DNA from: CAVQSS01 sp963746605
GTDB lineage: Bacteria; Desulfobacterota; RBG-13-43-22
Direction of reading: 5' to 3'
NCBI GenBank assembly: GCA_963746605.1
Contig: CAVVCH010000045.1
Location: 1 to 64,000, forward strand
Length of the DNA: 64,000 nt
This document shows positions 1-8,800 of this stretch, piece after piece (within the stretch, counting starts at the first letter, position 1; every line of letters starts with the position of its first letter). The position numbers and the translations under genes were made by a program. The notes under the pieces are model-generated. The model saw nothing but the letters and a program-made list of their open reading frames with translations, had not been told where the DNA came from and ran no database searches.

Positions 1-1821
1 CATCTTATACCGGTTCTCCACAAAGGCCCGGCGCAGCTTCCGGGTCCGGGTCAGCTCCTCGTCGTCGGCATCGAATTCCTTATAGAGGTTCAAGAACTTA
101 TGGACCTTGGCCGGTTTTTTCAGGCTGCGGTTGGCCTCGCGAATCTGTTTTTCAACCAGATCATACACCTCCGGTTTTTGGGAGAGTTCGTGATAACTGG
201 TGTAATTGAGCTTCTTATCGTCGGCCCACTTGCCCACCACGGCATAATCGATGCAGATTACGGCGGTGATGTACGGCCGTTCGTGGCCGATGACCCAGGC
301 GTCTTTGATAAAAGGGGCGAATTTGAGGCGGGTTTCCAGATACTGAGGGGCGAAGATGGACTTGTCATGGAGGATCATTACGTCTTTGGAGCGGTCAAAA
401 ACCACCAGGTGGCCGTCCTCATCGATAAACCCCTTGTCCCCGGAATACAGCCAACCGTCCTTGAGGGTTTTTTCGGTGGCTTCCGGGTTCTTGTAGTAGC
501 CCAGAAAGACCGAGGGGCTCTTGGAGATGATCTCCCCCTCTTCGGTGATCTTCACCTCGGTCCCGGTATGGGGGTGCCCACCGTGTCGAACTTGATGTCT
601 CCCTTGCGATGGAGCACGGAAATCCCGGCGATTTCCGTCTGGCCGTAGATCTGTTTCAGGTTGACTCCCAGGGAATGAAAAAACCGGAAGTGATCGGGAC
701 CCATGGCGGCCCCGCCGGTATAGGCGTTGCGCACCCGGGTCAGAGCCCAGGTGGTCCCGCAATTTTTAAAAACGATGATATAGGCCAGCCAGCGCAAAAA
801 CTGCAAGCCCACGGGCACCGGCTTTTTATCGAATTTCAAATCGGCCACCCGGTAGCCGACCTTCATGGCCGTAGTTAAATAGATGCCGTTTGATCCAGGA
901 GGAATCCAGGTTTTTGACCTGCACGGTCCGGGTCATCTGCTCGTACATCCGCGGCGGGGCGAACATGACGTGGGGGCCGATCTCCCGGATGTTTTCCTGG
1001 GCGGTTTCCGGTTCCTCGGGGAAATTGATGGTAAAGCCCACCTGCAACCCGCTGGAGATGGACATCATCTGTTCCCCGATCCAGGCAAAGGGCAGAAAGG
1101 AAACGAAATCGTCCTCCGGGGTGCAGGGGTCTACGCCCATCATGGCCTGGCCCATGGTCAGCAGGTTGTAGTGGGAAAGGAGCGCCCCTTTGGGCAGGGC
1201 CGTGGTCCCGGAGGTGTAGAAAAGCAGGGCTACGTCCTTGGTCACCCCCTGGTCCACCGTACGTTCAAACACCCCCGGGTCCTTTTTTTCCAGTTCCTGG
1301 CCCAGGCGCATGACCTCCTTCAGACTGATCAGCATGGGGTCGTCGTACCCGCGCATCCCCTTGGGATCGTCCCAGATGATCTTCTGCAGGTAGGGGCAGC
1401 GGTCCTTGATCGACAGGGCCTTGTCCACCTCTTCCTGCCCTTCACCGACCAGGAAGACCGCGTCGGAATGGTTGATGATATAGGCCACCTCGTCCAACAG
1501 GGAATCCTGAAAAAGCCAGACCGCGATGCCCCCTGCGGAAAGGGTGCCCATCTCCGCCCAGAGTCCTTCCGGCCGATTGTCTCCGATCATGGCCACTTTG
1601 TCTTCCCGCTTCAAGCCCAGGCTGATCAGGCCCAGGGCGATATATTTCACGCGATCCAGGTAATCCTGCCAGGTGATCGGCTTCCAGAGTCCGAACTCCT
1701 TCTCCCGCATGGCGGCTTTGTTGTGGCCGTATTTCTTGGCGGTTTCGATCAGCACCTTGGGCAAGGTCAATTCATCGGTGATTTTAAAGGGGATGGTAAA
1801 AGTCTTATCTCCGTGTGGCAT
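1..1821 (-). CDS. Long-chain acyl-CoA / AMP-forming CoA ligase (C-terminus beyond window, two frameshifts)
   Basis: An AMP-dependent synthetase that activates a fatty or aromatic acid to its CoA thioester. The N-terminal part (1821 down to about 868) shows the adenylation P-loop YTSGTTALPKGA. After one extra base near 868 the protein continues with YGQTEIAG, and after one missing base near 563 it returns to the original frame with YSGDKG and FDRSKD. The net frame is therefore preserved. The start at 1821 is chosen because GAGGAGG lies seven bases upstream. It overlaps the end of the upstream livG-type gene by 17 bases, so the two are co-transcribed. Pairing a liv-type transporter with an acyl-CoA ligase suggests uptake and activation of an organic acid. 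The substrate cannot be told from sequence. The very C-terminus is cut by the window edge. Confidence 0.85.
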
Positions 1822-2617
1822 ACAGATCCTCCTCACCCAAATACGCTTTCACCACTTGAGGGTTGGCTTGCACTTCCTGGGGGGTACCGGTGGTAATCTT
1901 GTTTCCGAAGTTGAGCACCGAGATATTATCGGAAATATCCATCACCACCCCCATGTCGTGCTCCACCAGAATACAGGTGACTTTCCACTTTTCATCTTCG
2001 CTGATATCGATGATGAAGCGGGCCATGTCCTCCACCTCCTCCAGATTTAACCCGGCCAGGGGCTCATCCAACAGGAGCAGCTTGGGATTCAAGGCCAGAG
2101 CCCGTCCCAGTTCCACTCGCTTTTGCAGGCCGTAGGGCAGCATGGCTACGGTTTTATGCCGGATGGATTCGATTTCCAGCAGATCGATGATTTCCTCCTC
2201 CAGATACTGCCGGGTCTCTATCTCTTCCCTGGCCGTCTTGCCGAAATACACGGCCCCGCTGAGGATCCCCGATTTGAGATGGATATGGCGGCCGAGACGG
2301 ATGTTGTCCAAAACGGTCATGCCTTTGAACAACTCGATTTTCTGGAAGGTTCGGGAGAGCCCCAACTTGGCCCGGTTATGGGGTCGCAGTTTGGAGATCT
2401 CCTTTCCCTCAAACGTGATAGAGCCTTTTTGGGGATGGTATAAACCGTTGATGCAGTTGAGGAGGACGGTCTTTCCCGCGCCGTTGGGGCCGATAATGGA
2501 GTGAATCTCCCCCTGGCGGACGTTAAAAGATACGCCGGAAAGGGCGGCCACTTTTCCGAAATACATGTGGATTTCGTCAACCTTCAGCATAACCGGCCCA
2601 AGTTGATCCGCTTCCAT
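1805..2617 (-). CDS. ABC transporter ATP-binding protein, LivG type
   Basis: Cytoplasmic ATPase of a branched-chain-amino-acid-type (HAAT) importer, 270 residues, normal for LivG. The Walker A motif is GPNGAGKT (about residue 44), the signature is LPYGLQKRVELG and Walker B is LLLLDEPLAG. The C-terminal FGNKITTGTPQEV and AYLGEE segments are typical of LivG. The ATG at 2617 has an AAGGAG site upstream; a second ATG at 2590 would also fit the family start. It is followed with overlap by an acyl-CoA ligase. LivH, LivM, LivF and a binding protein are not in the visible part and may lie to the left. In this genome type such transporters often carry aromatic or dicarboxylic acids rather than leucine (inference). 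Confidence 0.9.
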   Translation of the reverse strand: MEADQLGPVMLKVDEIHMYFGKVAALSGVSFNVRQGEIHSIIGPNGAGKTVLLNCINGLYHPQKGSITFEGKEISKLRPHNRAKLGLSRTFQKIELFKGMTVLDNIRLGRHIHLKSGILSGAVYFGKTAREEIETRQYLEEEIIDLLEIESIRHKTVAMLPYGLQKRVELGRALALNPKLLLLDEPLAGLNLEEVEDMARFIIDISEDEKWKVTCILVEHDMGVVMDISDNISVLNFGNKITTGTPQEVQANPQVVKAYLGEEDLYATRR

Positions 2618-2792
2618 AGGACCATTCTCCTTCCTAGTAGGGGAAGTATGATTTCGGCTCTTTCCTGGGATCAGGAAGAACCAATGGAACGATTTGTTCG
2701 AATTTGGTGATTTCGGGAGGTAAAGAAAGACAATCTAATCCAAATTTTAACTACAAATCATCGTTTGCTAATTAAATTAAAACTAATAATTC

Positions 2793-2822
2793 AGTATAGT
2801 TATAACAATAGAACCCTGTCAA
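2793..2822 (-). promoter_or_regulatory. Sigma70-like promoter for the livG-acyl-CoA ligase operon
   Basis: On the minus strand a TTGACA -35 box (2822-2817) is followed after 18 bases by TATACT (2798-2793). It lies about 175 bases upstream of the livG-type start. The surrounding intergenic stretch 2618-2946 is AT-rich and holds no gene I can support. Confidence 0.5.
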
Positions 2823-2946
2823 GGGAAAAAACCATTCGTTGCTTCGGGTTATCGGCAATGCTTTTAAATGGTAAGGATTATGGGTAGCTAACTTTAGCAA
2901 GGATGTCAAGTTTATAAAATAGTGGCTAAATAGTAGGTAAAAACTA

Positions 2947-4566
2947 CTATTCATGGGAATAGGATAAAAGATGGGACCGTAAATTAATTTTTTTATGTTT
3001 CAAATTGAGTTTGCTGCGGATGTTGTGACGGTGGAACAAAATAGTATTTTTGGAAAGATAGAGAAGCTCGGCTATCTCCTTGTTGGTCTTGCCTTCCTTG
3101 ACCAAATTGGCTATCTTGATTTCTGTGGAGGTCAGATTGAAGTATTTGGATGACAACCGGCTGATAAAGGGGGAGGTAATATTATCCAAATTGGATTCCA
3201 TAATGTCCACCAGGGTCTGCTGGGTGGTGTTCAATCGACCCCTTTTCAGCCTTTCCACATAAGGGGAAATCAATTCCTTGACATTGGATAAGACCACTTC
3301 CCCTAATTCCTTTTTGTCCTCTTCCCGTTGCTTCAACAGTACTTTCAGGGCCGTATTGACTTCTTCCAGGTGGTGGGACTGGGCCTTTAGCTCGACTTCT
3401 CTTTTTCTCAAAGACCTTTCAGCCCGTTTTCGCTCTTCCACTTCCTGCTGGAGCTGCGCATTGATTTTAGCCAGTTCGGCCGTCCGCTCTTTGACCCGGT
3501 CTTCCAAATGATCATGGTATTTTTTCAGTTCTTGTTCGGCCTGTTTTTGAGCGCTGATATCCCGGAGGATAACGATATTCCCCGTTGTCTGGCCATCCCG
3601 ATTTTTATAAATAGTTGAGCTGATTTGTACGTCCAGCACTCGACCGCCCTTGGTCAGGCGTTTGGTTTCAAAGAGCTGTATCTTTTCACCGCGCAGCATG
3701 CAGGCAATGGCCATTTGCGTTTCCGGCCAATTTTCCTTGGGCACAAAATCAATTTGTTTGCCCGAGACTTCCTCGCTGGAAAAACCGAAGGTCTGCTCAA
3801 AAGCGGGGTTGACATAAGTGGCCGTACCGTTCATGGTGTAGACCACGATGGGGTCCGGGGAGGAGGTCAATAACAAGCGATACCTTTCTTCACTTTCGCG
3901 CAGCGTCGCCTCGGTTTGTTTCCGTTCGCCCAACTCCCGGCGGACCGCGGCATATAATCTGGCCTTGTCGATGGCCACCAGCGCCAGTTCGGCAAACTGG
4001 GCCAAAAAGTCGATGTCTTCCTCCTGAAACTTTTTATCGGGATCGACGCTGGCCAGACCGATGACCCCGTGGAACCGCTTTTCGTCCCGCAAGGGGATTC
4101 CCACCACCGAACGGAGGGCGTCCAGGGACCGGTCACTGATCCGGTCTTTCCACAGACGGTAATCATCCACCAGTACGGGCTGCCCGGTTTCCCAGACCTT
4201 TCCCCCCACCCCTTCTCCCCTTTTCACCCGCCGGCCCAACTGGTTTTCAAAAAAACCCATCCCGACCCGCATTTGCATCTCGGTCTCACCGGGCTCCAGA
4301 AGATAGATGTATCCGCTGGCCGTATCGCTCAGCCGGGCGGCCCGAAACAGGATGACCTCCAACAATTCTTCCTGGTCCAGGCGGTCAATCAGACCCAGTG
4401 AAGTCTCGTGCAGCGCCGTCAGGTGTTCGTTTTTTCGATGGAGCAAACACGCCGCGTCCCTGAGCCGGTGGATTTCCTCTTCCAGGTCTTCAACCGGGGG
4501 CGGTTGATCGCTCGATTGGCCTTGCCTGGCCTCGTCCTTTATCGCGTACTGGTTCCTTCGCTTCAT
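2947..4566 (-). CDS. GAF-PAS sensor with LuxR-type DNA-binding domain
   Basis: A 539-residue one-component regulator. A short coiled N-terminus is followed by a GAF domain (about residues 55-205), a PAS domain (about 225-340, with the usual NPAFEQTFGFS core), a long charged coiled coil (about 345-425) and a LuxR/FixJ-type helix-turn-helix at the C-terminus (about 470-530, with TNKEIAELLYLSKNT). There is no kinase or receiver domain and no membrane segment, so it probably senses a cytoplasmic ligand or redox signal and binds DNA directly. It reads toward the livG-acyl-CoA ligase operon and could regulate it, but no target site could be assigned. The ligand is unknown. Confidence 0.85.
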   Translation of the reverse strand: MKRRNQYAIKDEARQGQSSDQPPPVEDLEEEIHRLRDAACLLHRKNEHLTALHETSLGLIDRLDQEELLEVILFRAARLSDTASGYIYLLEPGETEMQMRVGMGFFENQLGRRVKRGEGVGGKVWETGQPVLVDDYRLWKDRISDRSLDALRSVVGIPLRDEKRFHGVIGLASVDPDKKFQEEDIDFLAQFAELALVAIDKARLYAAVRRELGERKQTEATLRESEERYRLLLTSSPDPIVVYTMNGTATYVNPAFEQTFGFSSEEVSGKQIDFVPKENWPETQMAIACMLRGEKIQLFETKRLTKGGRVLDVQISSTIYKNRDGQTTGNIVILRDISAQKQAEQELKKYHDHLEDRVKERTAELAKINAQLQQEVEERKRAERSLRKREVELKAQSHHLEEVNTALKVLLKQREEDKKELGEVVLSNVKELISPYVERLKRGRLNTTQQTLVDIMESNLDNITSPFISRLSSKYFNLTSTEIKIANLVKEGKTNKEIAELLYLSKNTILFHRHNIRSKLNLKHKKINLRSHLLSYSHE

Positions 4567-4677
4567 AAAATCGGTGCGTTATGCAGGGTGAATGATGGGG
4601 GTATTTTCTATTACCAGGATATCGTTGTCAAAAAAATTATTGGGAAAGTGCCCCCCTCTCCCAATAATTCTTCGGCC

Positions 4678-4706
4678 TTGACAGGCGGGGACAATTCCCT
4701 CATAAT
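4678..4706 (+). promoter_or_regulatory. Strong sigma70-like promoter for a small basic protein
   Basis: TTGACA (4678-4683), a 17-base spacer, then CATAAT (4701-4706). This is close to consensus and lies 63 bases upstream of the 44-residue reading frame at 4769. An inverted repeat ATTGGGA/TCCCAAT at about 4640-4666 lies just upstream. Confidence 0.55.
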
Positions 4707-4768
4707 AAAGTTTACCATTGATCAAGCCCATTAGGGAATGAAACCAGACAAAGAAAGGAGATGTGGTT

Positions 4769-4903
4769 TTGGCCAAACATAAAAAAATTGAACGGGTCCG
4801 GGAAATCGAACGGCGTCGACATCGGCGTTTAAAACGAAAGAAATTAGCGGCGAAGACAGCCGCCTCGGCAACCTCGGAAACCGCTTCCTCTTCCGCCCTT
4901 TAG
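4769..4903 (+). CDS. Small very basic protein (44 aa), unknown function
   Basis: A short frame with a TTG start eight bases downstream of AAAGGAG. A GTG at 4763 is in frame but too close to that site. The product starts MAKHKKIERVREIE and continues with a run of Arg/Lys-rich helix, ending in an Ala/Ser/Thr-rich tail. Overall it is strongly basic and predicted helical, suggesting an RNA- or ribosome-associated small protein such as those in the DUF6800-like group. That family resemblance is only from memory and weak. The good promoter and ribosome site support it as real, and it is too short for most gene callers. It runs divergently from the GAF-PAS regulator. Confidence 0.55.
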   Translation: MAKHKKIERVREIERRRHRRLKRKKLAAKTAASATSETASSSAL

Positions 4904-4929
4904 TCATCGGATGTGTTCGCAATAGGCCT

Positions 4930-5115
4930 CTTGTTGTCATCCTGACCGAAGGGAAGGATCTCAAAGCCTGTTGGATCCGCGAGATCCTTCTCGGAGTTTA
5001 CCCTGAGATAGAGACCGAAATTTTTCGCGGAGTTTATCCTGAGCCAAAGGCCGGAGACTCCTTCGCTTCGCTCAGGATGACGGCAGGCGAAGGGCTCGGG
5101 TGACAGACGAAGGGA
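4930..5115. repeat. Dispersed intergenic repeat (TTCGCTCAGGATGAC family)
   Basis: A non-coding stretch with several imperfect copies and inverted copies of motifs such as CTTCGCTCAGGATGAC and GGAGTTTATCCTGAGCC. A related block lies at about 55850-55985 and a cousin (CTGAGCCTGTCGAAGC) at about 53703-53780. The blocks can fold into hairpins and may act as transcription-end or mRNA-stabilising elements. No reading frame here is convincing. Confidence 0.6.
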
Positions 5116-5179
5116 TCCGTATGGCAATATCCGGTTAATAGACTTTTTGCGATTCTTTTGTTTTTGGAATTTAAAAATC

Positions 5180-6124
5180 TTAAAACGACCTTACCCGCAA
5201 AGGGTACGACTGTTCCAGGGCTTGAACCAATCGAGTCAGCAGGGCATTGACCGGTACCGGAATCCGTAGTTTTTCCGCCTCCCGCATGATCGTTCCGTTG
5301 ATAAAATCGACCTCCGTTCTTTTTTCCTTCAGCACATCCTGCAGCATGGAAGAGAGGTTGGAGGCTGTTGACCGGCATACGTGTTTGACCTGTTCCAGGG
5401 GATCGTCGTAAACCAACTCGATCCCTTTAGCCCGGGCCACCCGGAGCGCTTCGGCCACGGCCTCCTCCAGAGTCCGCTCGGTGACGGTGAGATTGAGCAG
5501 GTCACCGTTTCGCAGTCGGGTCAGGGCGGTCAGGGCATTGATACCCACATTGACCAGCAGCTTACTCCAGATGAGCGGATTGATCCGGGGGACGGTCCGG
5601 GTCTCAAATCCGGCCGAGGATAAACATTCCTGGGCCATTCGAACCCCGGGGTTCTGGTTTCCAGATTCTTCCATGAATCCAGAGCCGACAAAGGTGTCTC
5701 CGCTGCCCGCGTGGCGGACCCAGCCCGGCCCCAGGGCGGTGGCCCCGTGGGAAGTGATACCGGCCAGCACCTTTTCCCGGGGAAGCCAATTCCCTAAGAG
5801 TTCCACATTACCGACCCCGTTTTGCAGGGTTAGGAAATAGGGAGGCGGATCAAGCGCCCGCAGCCTTAAGGCCACCACCTCCGTATCATAGGCCTTGACG
5901 CAAACCAGGACCAGGTCGACCCCGGACAGATCCTGTGGTTCCAGGGTAGCGTTCACCGGCACTTGAATTTGGCCCAGACCGGTTTCCAGAAGCAACCCCT
6001 GGCGGCGGATATGATCGGCCCGGTCCGGTCGGTGGTCCAAGAGCATTACCTCCAAGCCCGCACGGGCCATCATCCCGGCCAGGAGACAGCCCATGGCCCC
6101 AGGCCCGACTATCCCGATCTTCAT
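5180..6124 (-). CDS. panE: 2-dehydropantoate 2-reductase
   Basis: Reduces 2-dehydropantoate (ketopantoate) to pantoate with NADPH, the second step of pantothenate synthesis. The protein is about 314 residues, normal for the ketopantoate reductase family. It opens with the Rossmann motif GIVGPGAMGCLLAG and has the HGAT segment and the conserved KLLVNVGINALTAL helix carrying the catalytic Lys. The start at 6124 is fixed by a four-base ATGA overlap with the stop of panB, so the two genes are translationally coupled. The usual third gene, panC, is not adjacent. Confidence 0.93.
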   Translation of the reverse strand: MKIGIVGPGAMGCLLAGMMARAGLEVMLLDHRPDRADHIRRQGLLLETGLGQIQVPVNATLEPQDLSGVDLVLVCVKAYDTEVVALRLRALDPPPYFLTLQNGVGNVELLGNWLPREKVLAGITSHGATALGPGWVRHAGSGDTFVGSGFMEESGNQNPGVRMAQECLSSAGFETRTVPRINPLIWSKLLVNVGINALTALTRLRNGDLLNLTVTERTLEEAVAEALRVARAKGIELVYDDPLEQVKHVCRSTASNLSSMLQDVLKEKRTEVDFINGTIMREAEKLRIPVPVNALLTRLVQALEQSYPLRVRSF

Positions 6125-6981
6125 TTCTTTTTCCTCGGTTGAGGTCTCTGGAGCGGTTCCAGGTCCTGGGGATCCATGCAAAAACTGTGTTCCGGGCCGG
6201 GGAAGCCTCCGGCTTTGACTTCCCGGACGTAATCCTGGATGGCCTCTCGAATCCGAGGGTAGAGTTGGGCGTACTGCTTGACGAATTTAGGCAGAAATTT
6301 TTCGTATAGCCCCAGCAGGTCGTTGGTCACCAGGACCTGGCCGTCACATTCAGGACCGGCCCCGATTCCGATGGTGGGAATTTGCAAGGACCGGGTGATC
6401 AACCCGGCCAGCCTATCGGGAATGCATTCCATCACCACCGAAAAGGCCCCGACCGATTCCAGCGTCCGAGCCGATTCCAATAAGCGCTGGGCGGCCATTC
6501 GATCCTTGCCCTGGACCCGGAAGCCCCCCAGTTTGGAAACCGTCTGCGGGGTTAGCCCGATGTGGGCCATAACCGGGATGCCCGCCTCCACAATGGCCCG
6601 GACCGTTTCGGACACTTCCAGACCGCCCTCCAGCTTAACGGCATCGCAGCCGGTCTCTTTCAAAAACCGCCCGGCGTTTCGGATGGCTTCTTCCCGGCTG
6701 ACATTGTAGGACATAAAGGGCATATCTCCCACCAAAAAAGCGTACCGGACCCCCCGTCTCACGGCCCGGCAGTGATGAAGCATCTCCTCCATGGTCACCG
6801 GGACCGTGGATTCGTAGCCCAAGACCACCATGCCCAGCGAATCGCCGACCAGGATCATATCCATCCCGGCTTGATCGATGAAAGAGGCCATAGAAAAATC
6901 GTAGGCCGTCAGCATGGTGATTTTCTCTCCCGTCCGTTTCTTGGCCATTAATTCCGGGATGGAAATTTTTTTTCGTTCCAT
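6121..6981 (-). CDS. panB: 3-methyl-2-oxobutanoate hydroxymethyltransferase
   Basis: Transfers a hydroxymethyl group from 5,10-methylenetetrahydrofolate to 2-oxoisovalerate to make ketopantoate. It is 286 residues, a little longer than most PanB. Visible family signatures are MLTAYDFSMASFIDQAG, the Mg-binding LVGDSLGMVVLG, VKLEGG and MAHIGLTPQ. The ATG at 6981 has GGAGGTCCC upstream. It is first of a panB-panE pair. The neighbouring folD supplies the same one-carbon pool, although it is a separate unit ended by its own terminator. Confidence 0.95.
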   Translation of the reverse strand: MERKKISIPELMAKKRTGEKITMLTAYDFSMASFIDQAGMDMILVGDSLGMVVLGYESTVPVTMEEMLHHCRAVRRGVRYAFLVGDMPFMSYNVSREEAIRNAGRFLKETGCDAVKLEGGLEVSETVRAIVEAGIPVMAHIGLTPQTVSKLGGFRVQGKDRMAAQRLLESARTLESVGAFSVVMECIPDRLAGLITRSLQIPTIGIGAGPECDGQVLVTNDLLGLYEKFLPKFVKQYAQLYPRIREAIQDYVREVKAGGFPGPEHSFCMDPQDLEPLQRPQPRKKK

Positions 6982-7200
6982 GGGACCTCCGTCACATTAG
7001 TGGGTTTCGGTTCAAAGGGCACCAAAATGTTGTTGCCCTGGTGGGACCCGTATCCGACATGCGCGAAGCCCGATTCAGAAAAAAGAGACTAACAACATCG
7101 CAACTTGATATAAAAAAATCGTTATTTATAATTATTATGAGTGCCAAAGTGTCACGACTTTATTCAATTCTAAGCTTCCTCTCTACTGCGGCCATCCACC

Positions 7201-7235
7201 AAAAAATAAGAACCCCTGAACGACGTTCAGGGGTT
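7201..7235 (-). terminator. Rho-independent terminator downstream of folD
   Basis: A perfect 11-bp stem with a three-base loop (7211-7235), with arms AACCCCTGAAC and GTTCAGGGGTT. On the minus strand it is followed by a T-rich tract (7206-7201). It lies 112 bases past the folD stop. The rest of 6982-7346, upstream of panB, holds no gene I can support. Confidence 0.85.
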
Positions 7236-7346
7236 CGAAAAATCCGGTATCCCCGTCCCGGTCCAGAGACTGGATCCAAGCGGTACAACCTTAGTTTACT
7301 CGAAGCTGTTAATAAATGAAATAAAAAAGGGAACGGACGTTCCGCT

Positions 7347-8240
7347 TTATTTCATCCCCACGGCGACCTTGGCGGCCTTGACCGTGTTTTTCATCAACAT
7401 GGTGATGGTCATGGGTCCAACGCCCCCGGGGACGGGGGTGATCAGGCCGGCTACTTCTTTCACGGTTTCAAAATCCACGTCCCCGGCCAAAATGGCTTTG
7501 CCGGACTCGCTCTTACCGATCCGGTTGACCCCCACATCGATCACGGCGGCGCCCGTTTTGACCCAATCGGCCTTCACATACTTGGCCACGCCGGCGGCGA
7601 CGATTAGAATATCGGCCCGGCGGCAATGGTCGATGATATGGTCTCGCGGGGTTCCGGTATGAACGATCGTCACCGTGGAGTTGGCCCCCTTCTGCTTCTG
7701 GAGCATGATGTTGGCAATGGGTTTCCCGACAATATTGGAACGGCCCACCACCACCACCTCGGCGCCTTTGGTTTCCACCCCCGAGCGAACCAGGAGTTCC
7801 TGAATTCCCGCCGGGGTGCAGGGCAGATAATCGGCTTCCCCGATCATCAGTTTCCCCACGTTCACCGGGTGGAATCCGTCCACGTCCTTTTTCGGGTCGA
7901 TAGCGTATAAGACTTTGGTTTCATTGACATGCTTGGGCAGGGGCAATTGCACCAGGATCCCATGAATCTTGGGGTCCTTATTGTACTTGTCGATCAAAGC
8001 CAGGAGGGCCTCTTCGTCGATATCCGCCGGTTGGCTGTCCTGGATGGAATAGAAGCCCAGTTCCTTGGAGGTCTTCTGCTTGGCGGTAACATAGCTGACG
8101 GAAGCCGGGTTCTCACCGACCAGAATCGTCACCAATCCGGGGGCCGTCTGATACTGGGCCTGCATGGCCTCCACATCTTTCTTCAATTCTTCCCGGATCT
8201 GTTTGGCTACCTCGGCGCCGCTGATAATTTTTGCCGACAT
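7347..8240 (-). CDS. folD: Bifunctional methylenetetrahydrofolate dehydrogenase / methenyltetrahydrofolate cyclohydrolase
   Basis: Interconverts methylene-, methenyl- and 10-formyl-tetrahydrofolate in the cytoplasm. The roughly 297-residue product has the family landmarks YVTAKQKTSKELG (with the catalytic Lys), GILVQLPLPKH, DPKKDVDGFHP, VVGRSNIVGKP and PVPGGVGPMT. The ATG at 8240 sits eight bases from AGGAG; the ATG at 8246 is too close. In a strict anaerobe this enzyme would also serve the Wood-Ljungdahl methyl branch (inference). It is monocistronic and ends at the hairpin at 7211-7235. Confidence 0.95.
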   Translation of the reverse strand: MSAKIISGAEVAKQIREELKKDVEAMQAQYQTAPGLVTILVGENPASVSYVTAKQKTSKELGFYSIQDSQPADIDEEALLALIDKYNKDPKIHGILVQLPLPKHVNETKVLYAIDPKKDVDGFHPVNVGKLMIGEADYLPCTPAGIQELLVRSGVETKGAEVVVVGRSNIVGKPIANIMLQKQKGANSTVTIVHTGTPRDHIIDHCRRADILIVAAGVAKYVKADWVKTGAAVIDVGVNRIGKSESGKAILAGDVDFETVKEVAGLITPVPGGVGPMTITMLMKNTVKAAKVAVGMK

Positions 8241-8441
8241 ATTCATTTCTCCTTTCCTATATTAAATTCACTTGGTTTCGGTAATTGAGGAAATCCGCCC
8301 AGTCCCCGGCGGGATTGCCTTCCTTATTTAGCAAATGCCTTTCCATCGCGTCAATATAAATCTGAATTTAATCTTTTGGCGATAATTCCGATAAGCTTTT
8401 AGGTATTCCCCCTCAGGGGATTTATGGTATAGATAAAACCT

Positions 8442-8780
8442 ATGAAATCCTTTCTGGTCCGTTGGTTGATCAATGCGGTCGCCATACTGCTGGCCGCTTA
8501 CCTCATCCCGGGCATCGAAATCAGCGGCCCTTTGGCGATCCTGGCTGCCGCCGCTCTGCTGGGGGTATTGAATGCCCTGATACGGCCCCTGTTCATTCTA
8601 TTGACTTTGCCGATCAATATCTTGACCTTGGGCTTGTTTACCCTGATCATCAACGGCCTCCTGCTCTGGATGGTATCCTCGCTGATCAAGGGGTTTTTCA
8701 TTCAGGGCTTTTGGGTGGCCGTGCTGGGCGCCCTGGTCATCAGCCTCTTCAGTTGGCTGATTAACCGACTGATCAAATAG
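8442..8780 (+). CDS. Phage-holin-4 / YvlD-like small membrane protein
   Basis: A 112-residue, very hydrophobic protein with about four membrane segments. The pattern LINAVAILLAAYLIPGI, then ALLGVLNALIRP, LTLPINILTLGLFTLIINGL and VLGALVISLFSWLI, is the hallmark of the YvlD/holin-4 family (PF04020). The function is unknown, with a general role at the membrane. It lies 20 bases upstream of a PilT-type ATPase gene on the same strand, so it may be co-transcribed. No strong ribosome-binding site is visible before the ATG. Confidence 0.8.
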   Translation: MKSFLVRWLINAVAILLAAYLIPGIEISGPLAILAAAALLGVLNALIRPLFILLTLPINILTLGLFTLIINGLLLWMVSSLIKGFFIQGFWVAVLGALVISLFSWLINRLIK

Positions 8781-8800
8781 CAAGGAAAGGGACCCTCTCT

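Noticed and set aside
883..1896. 337-codon plus-strand frame opposite the acyl-CoA ligase
   Set aside because: No domain pattern and His/Gly/Pro-rich; the minus strand carries the ligase motifs.
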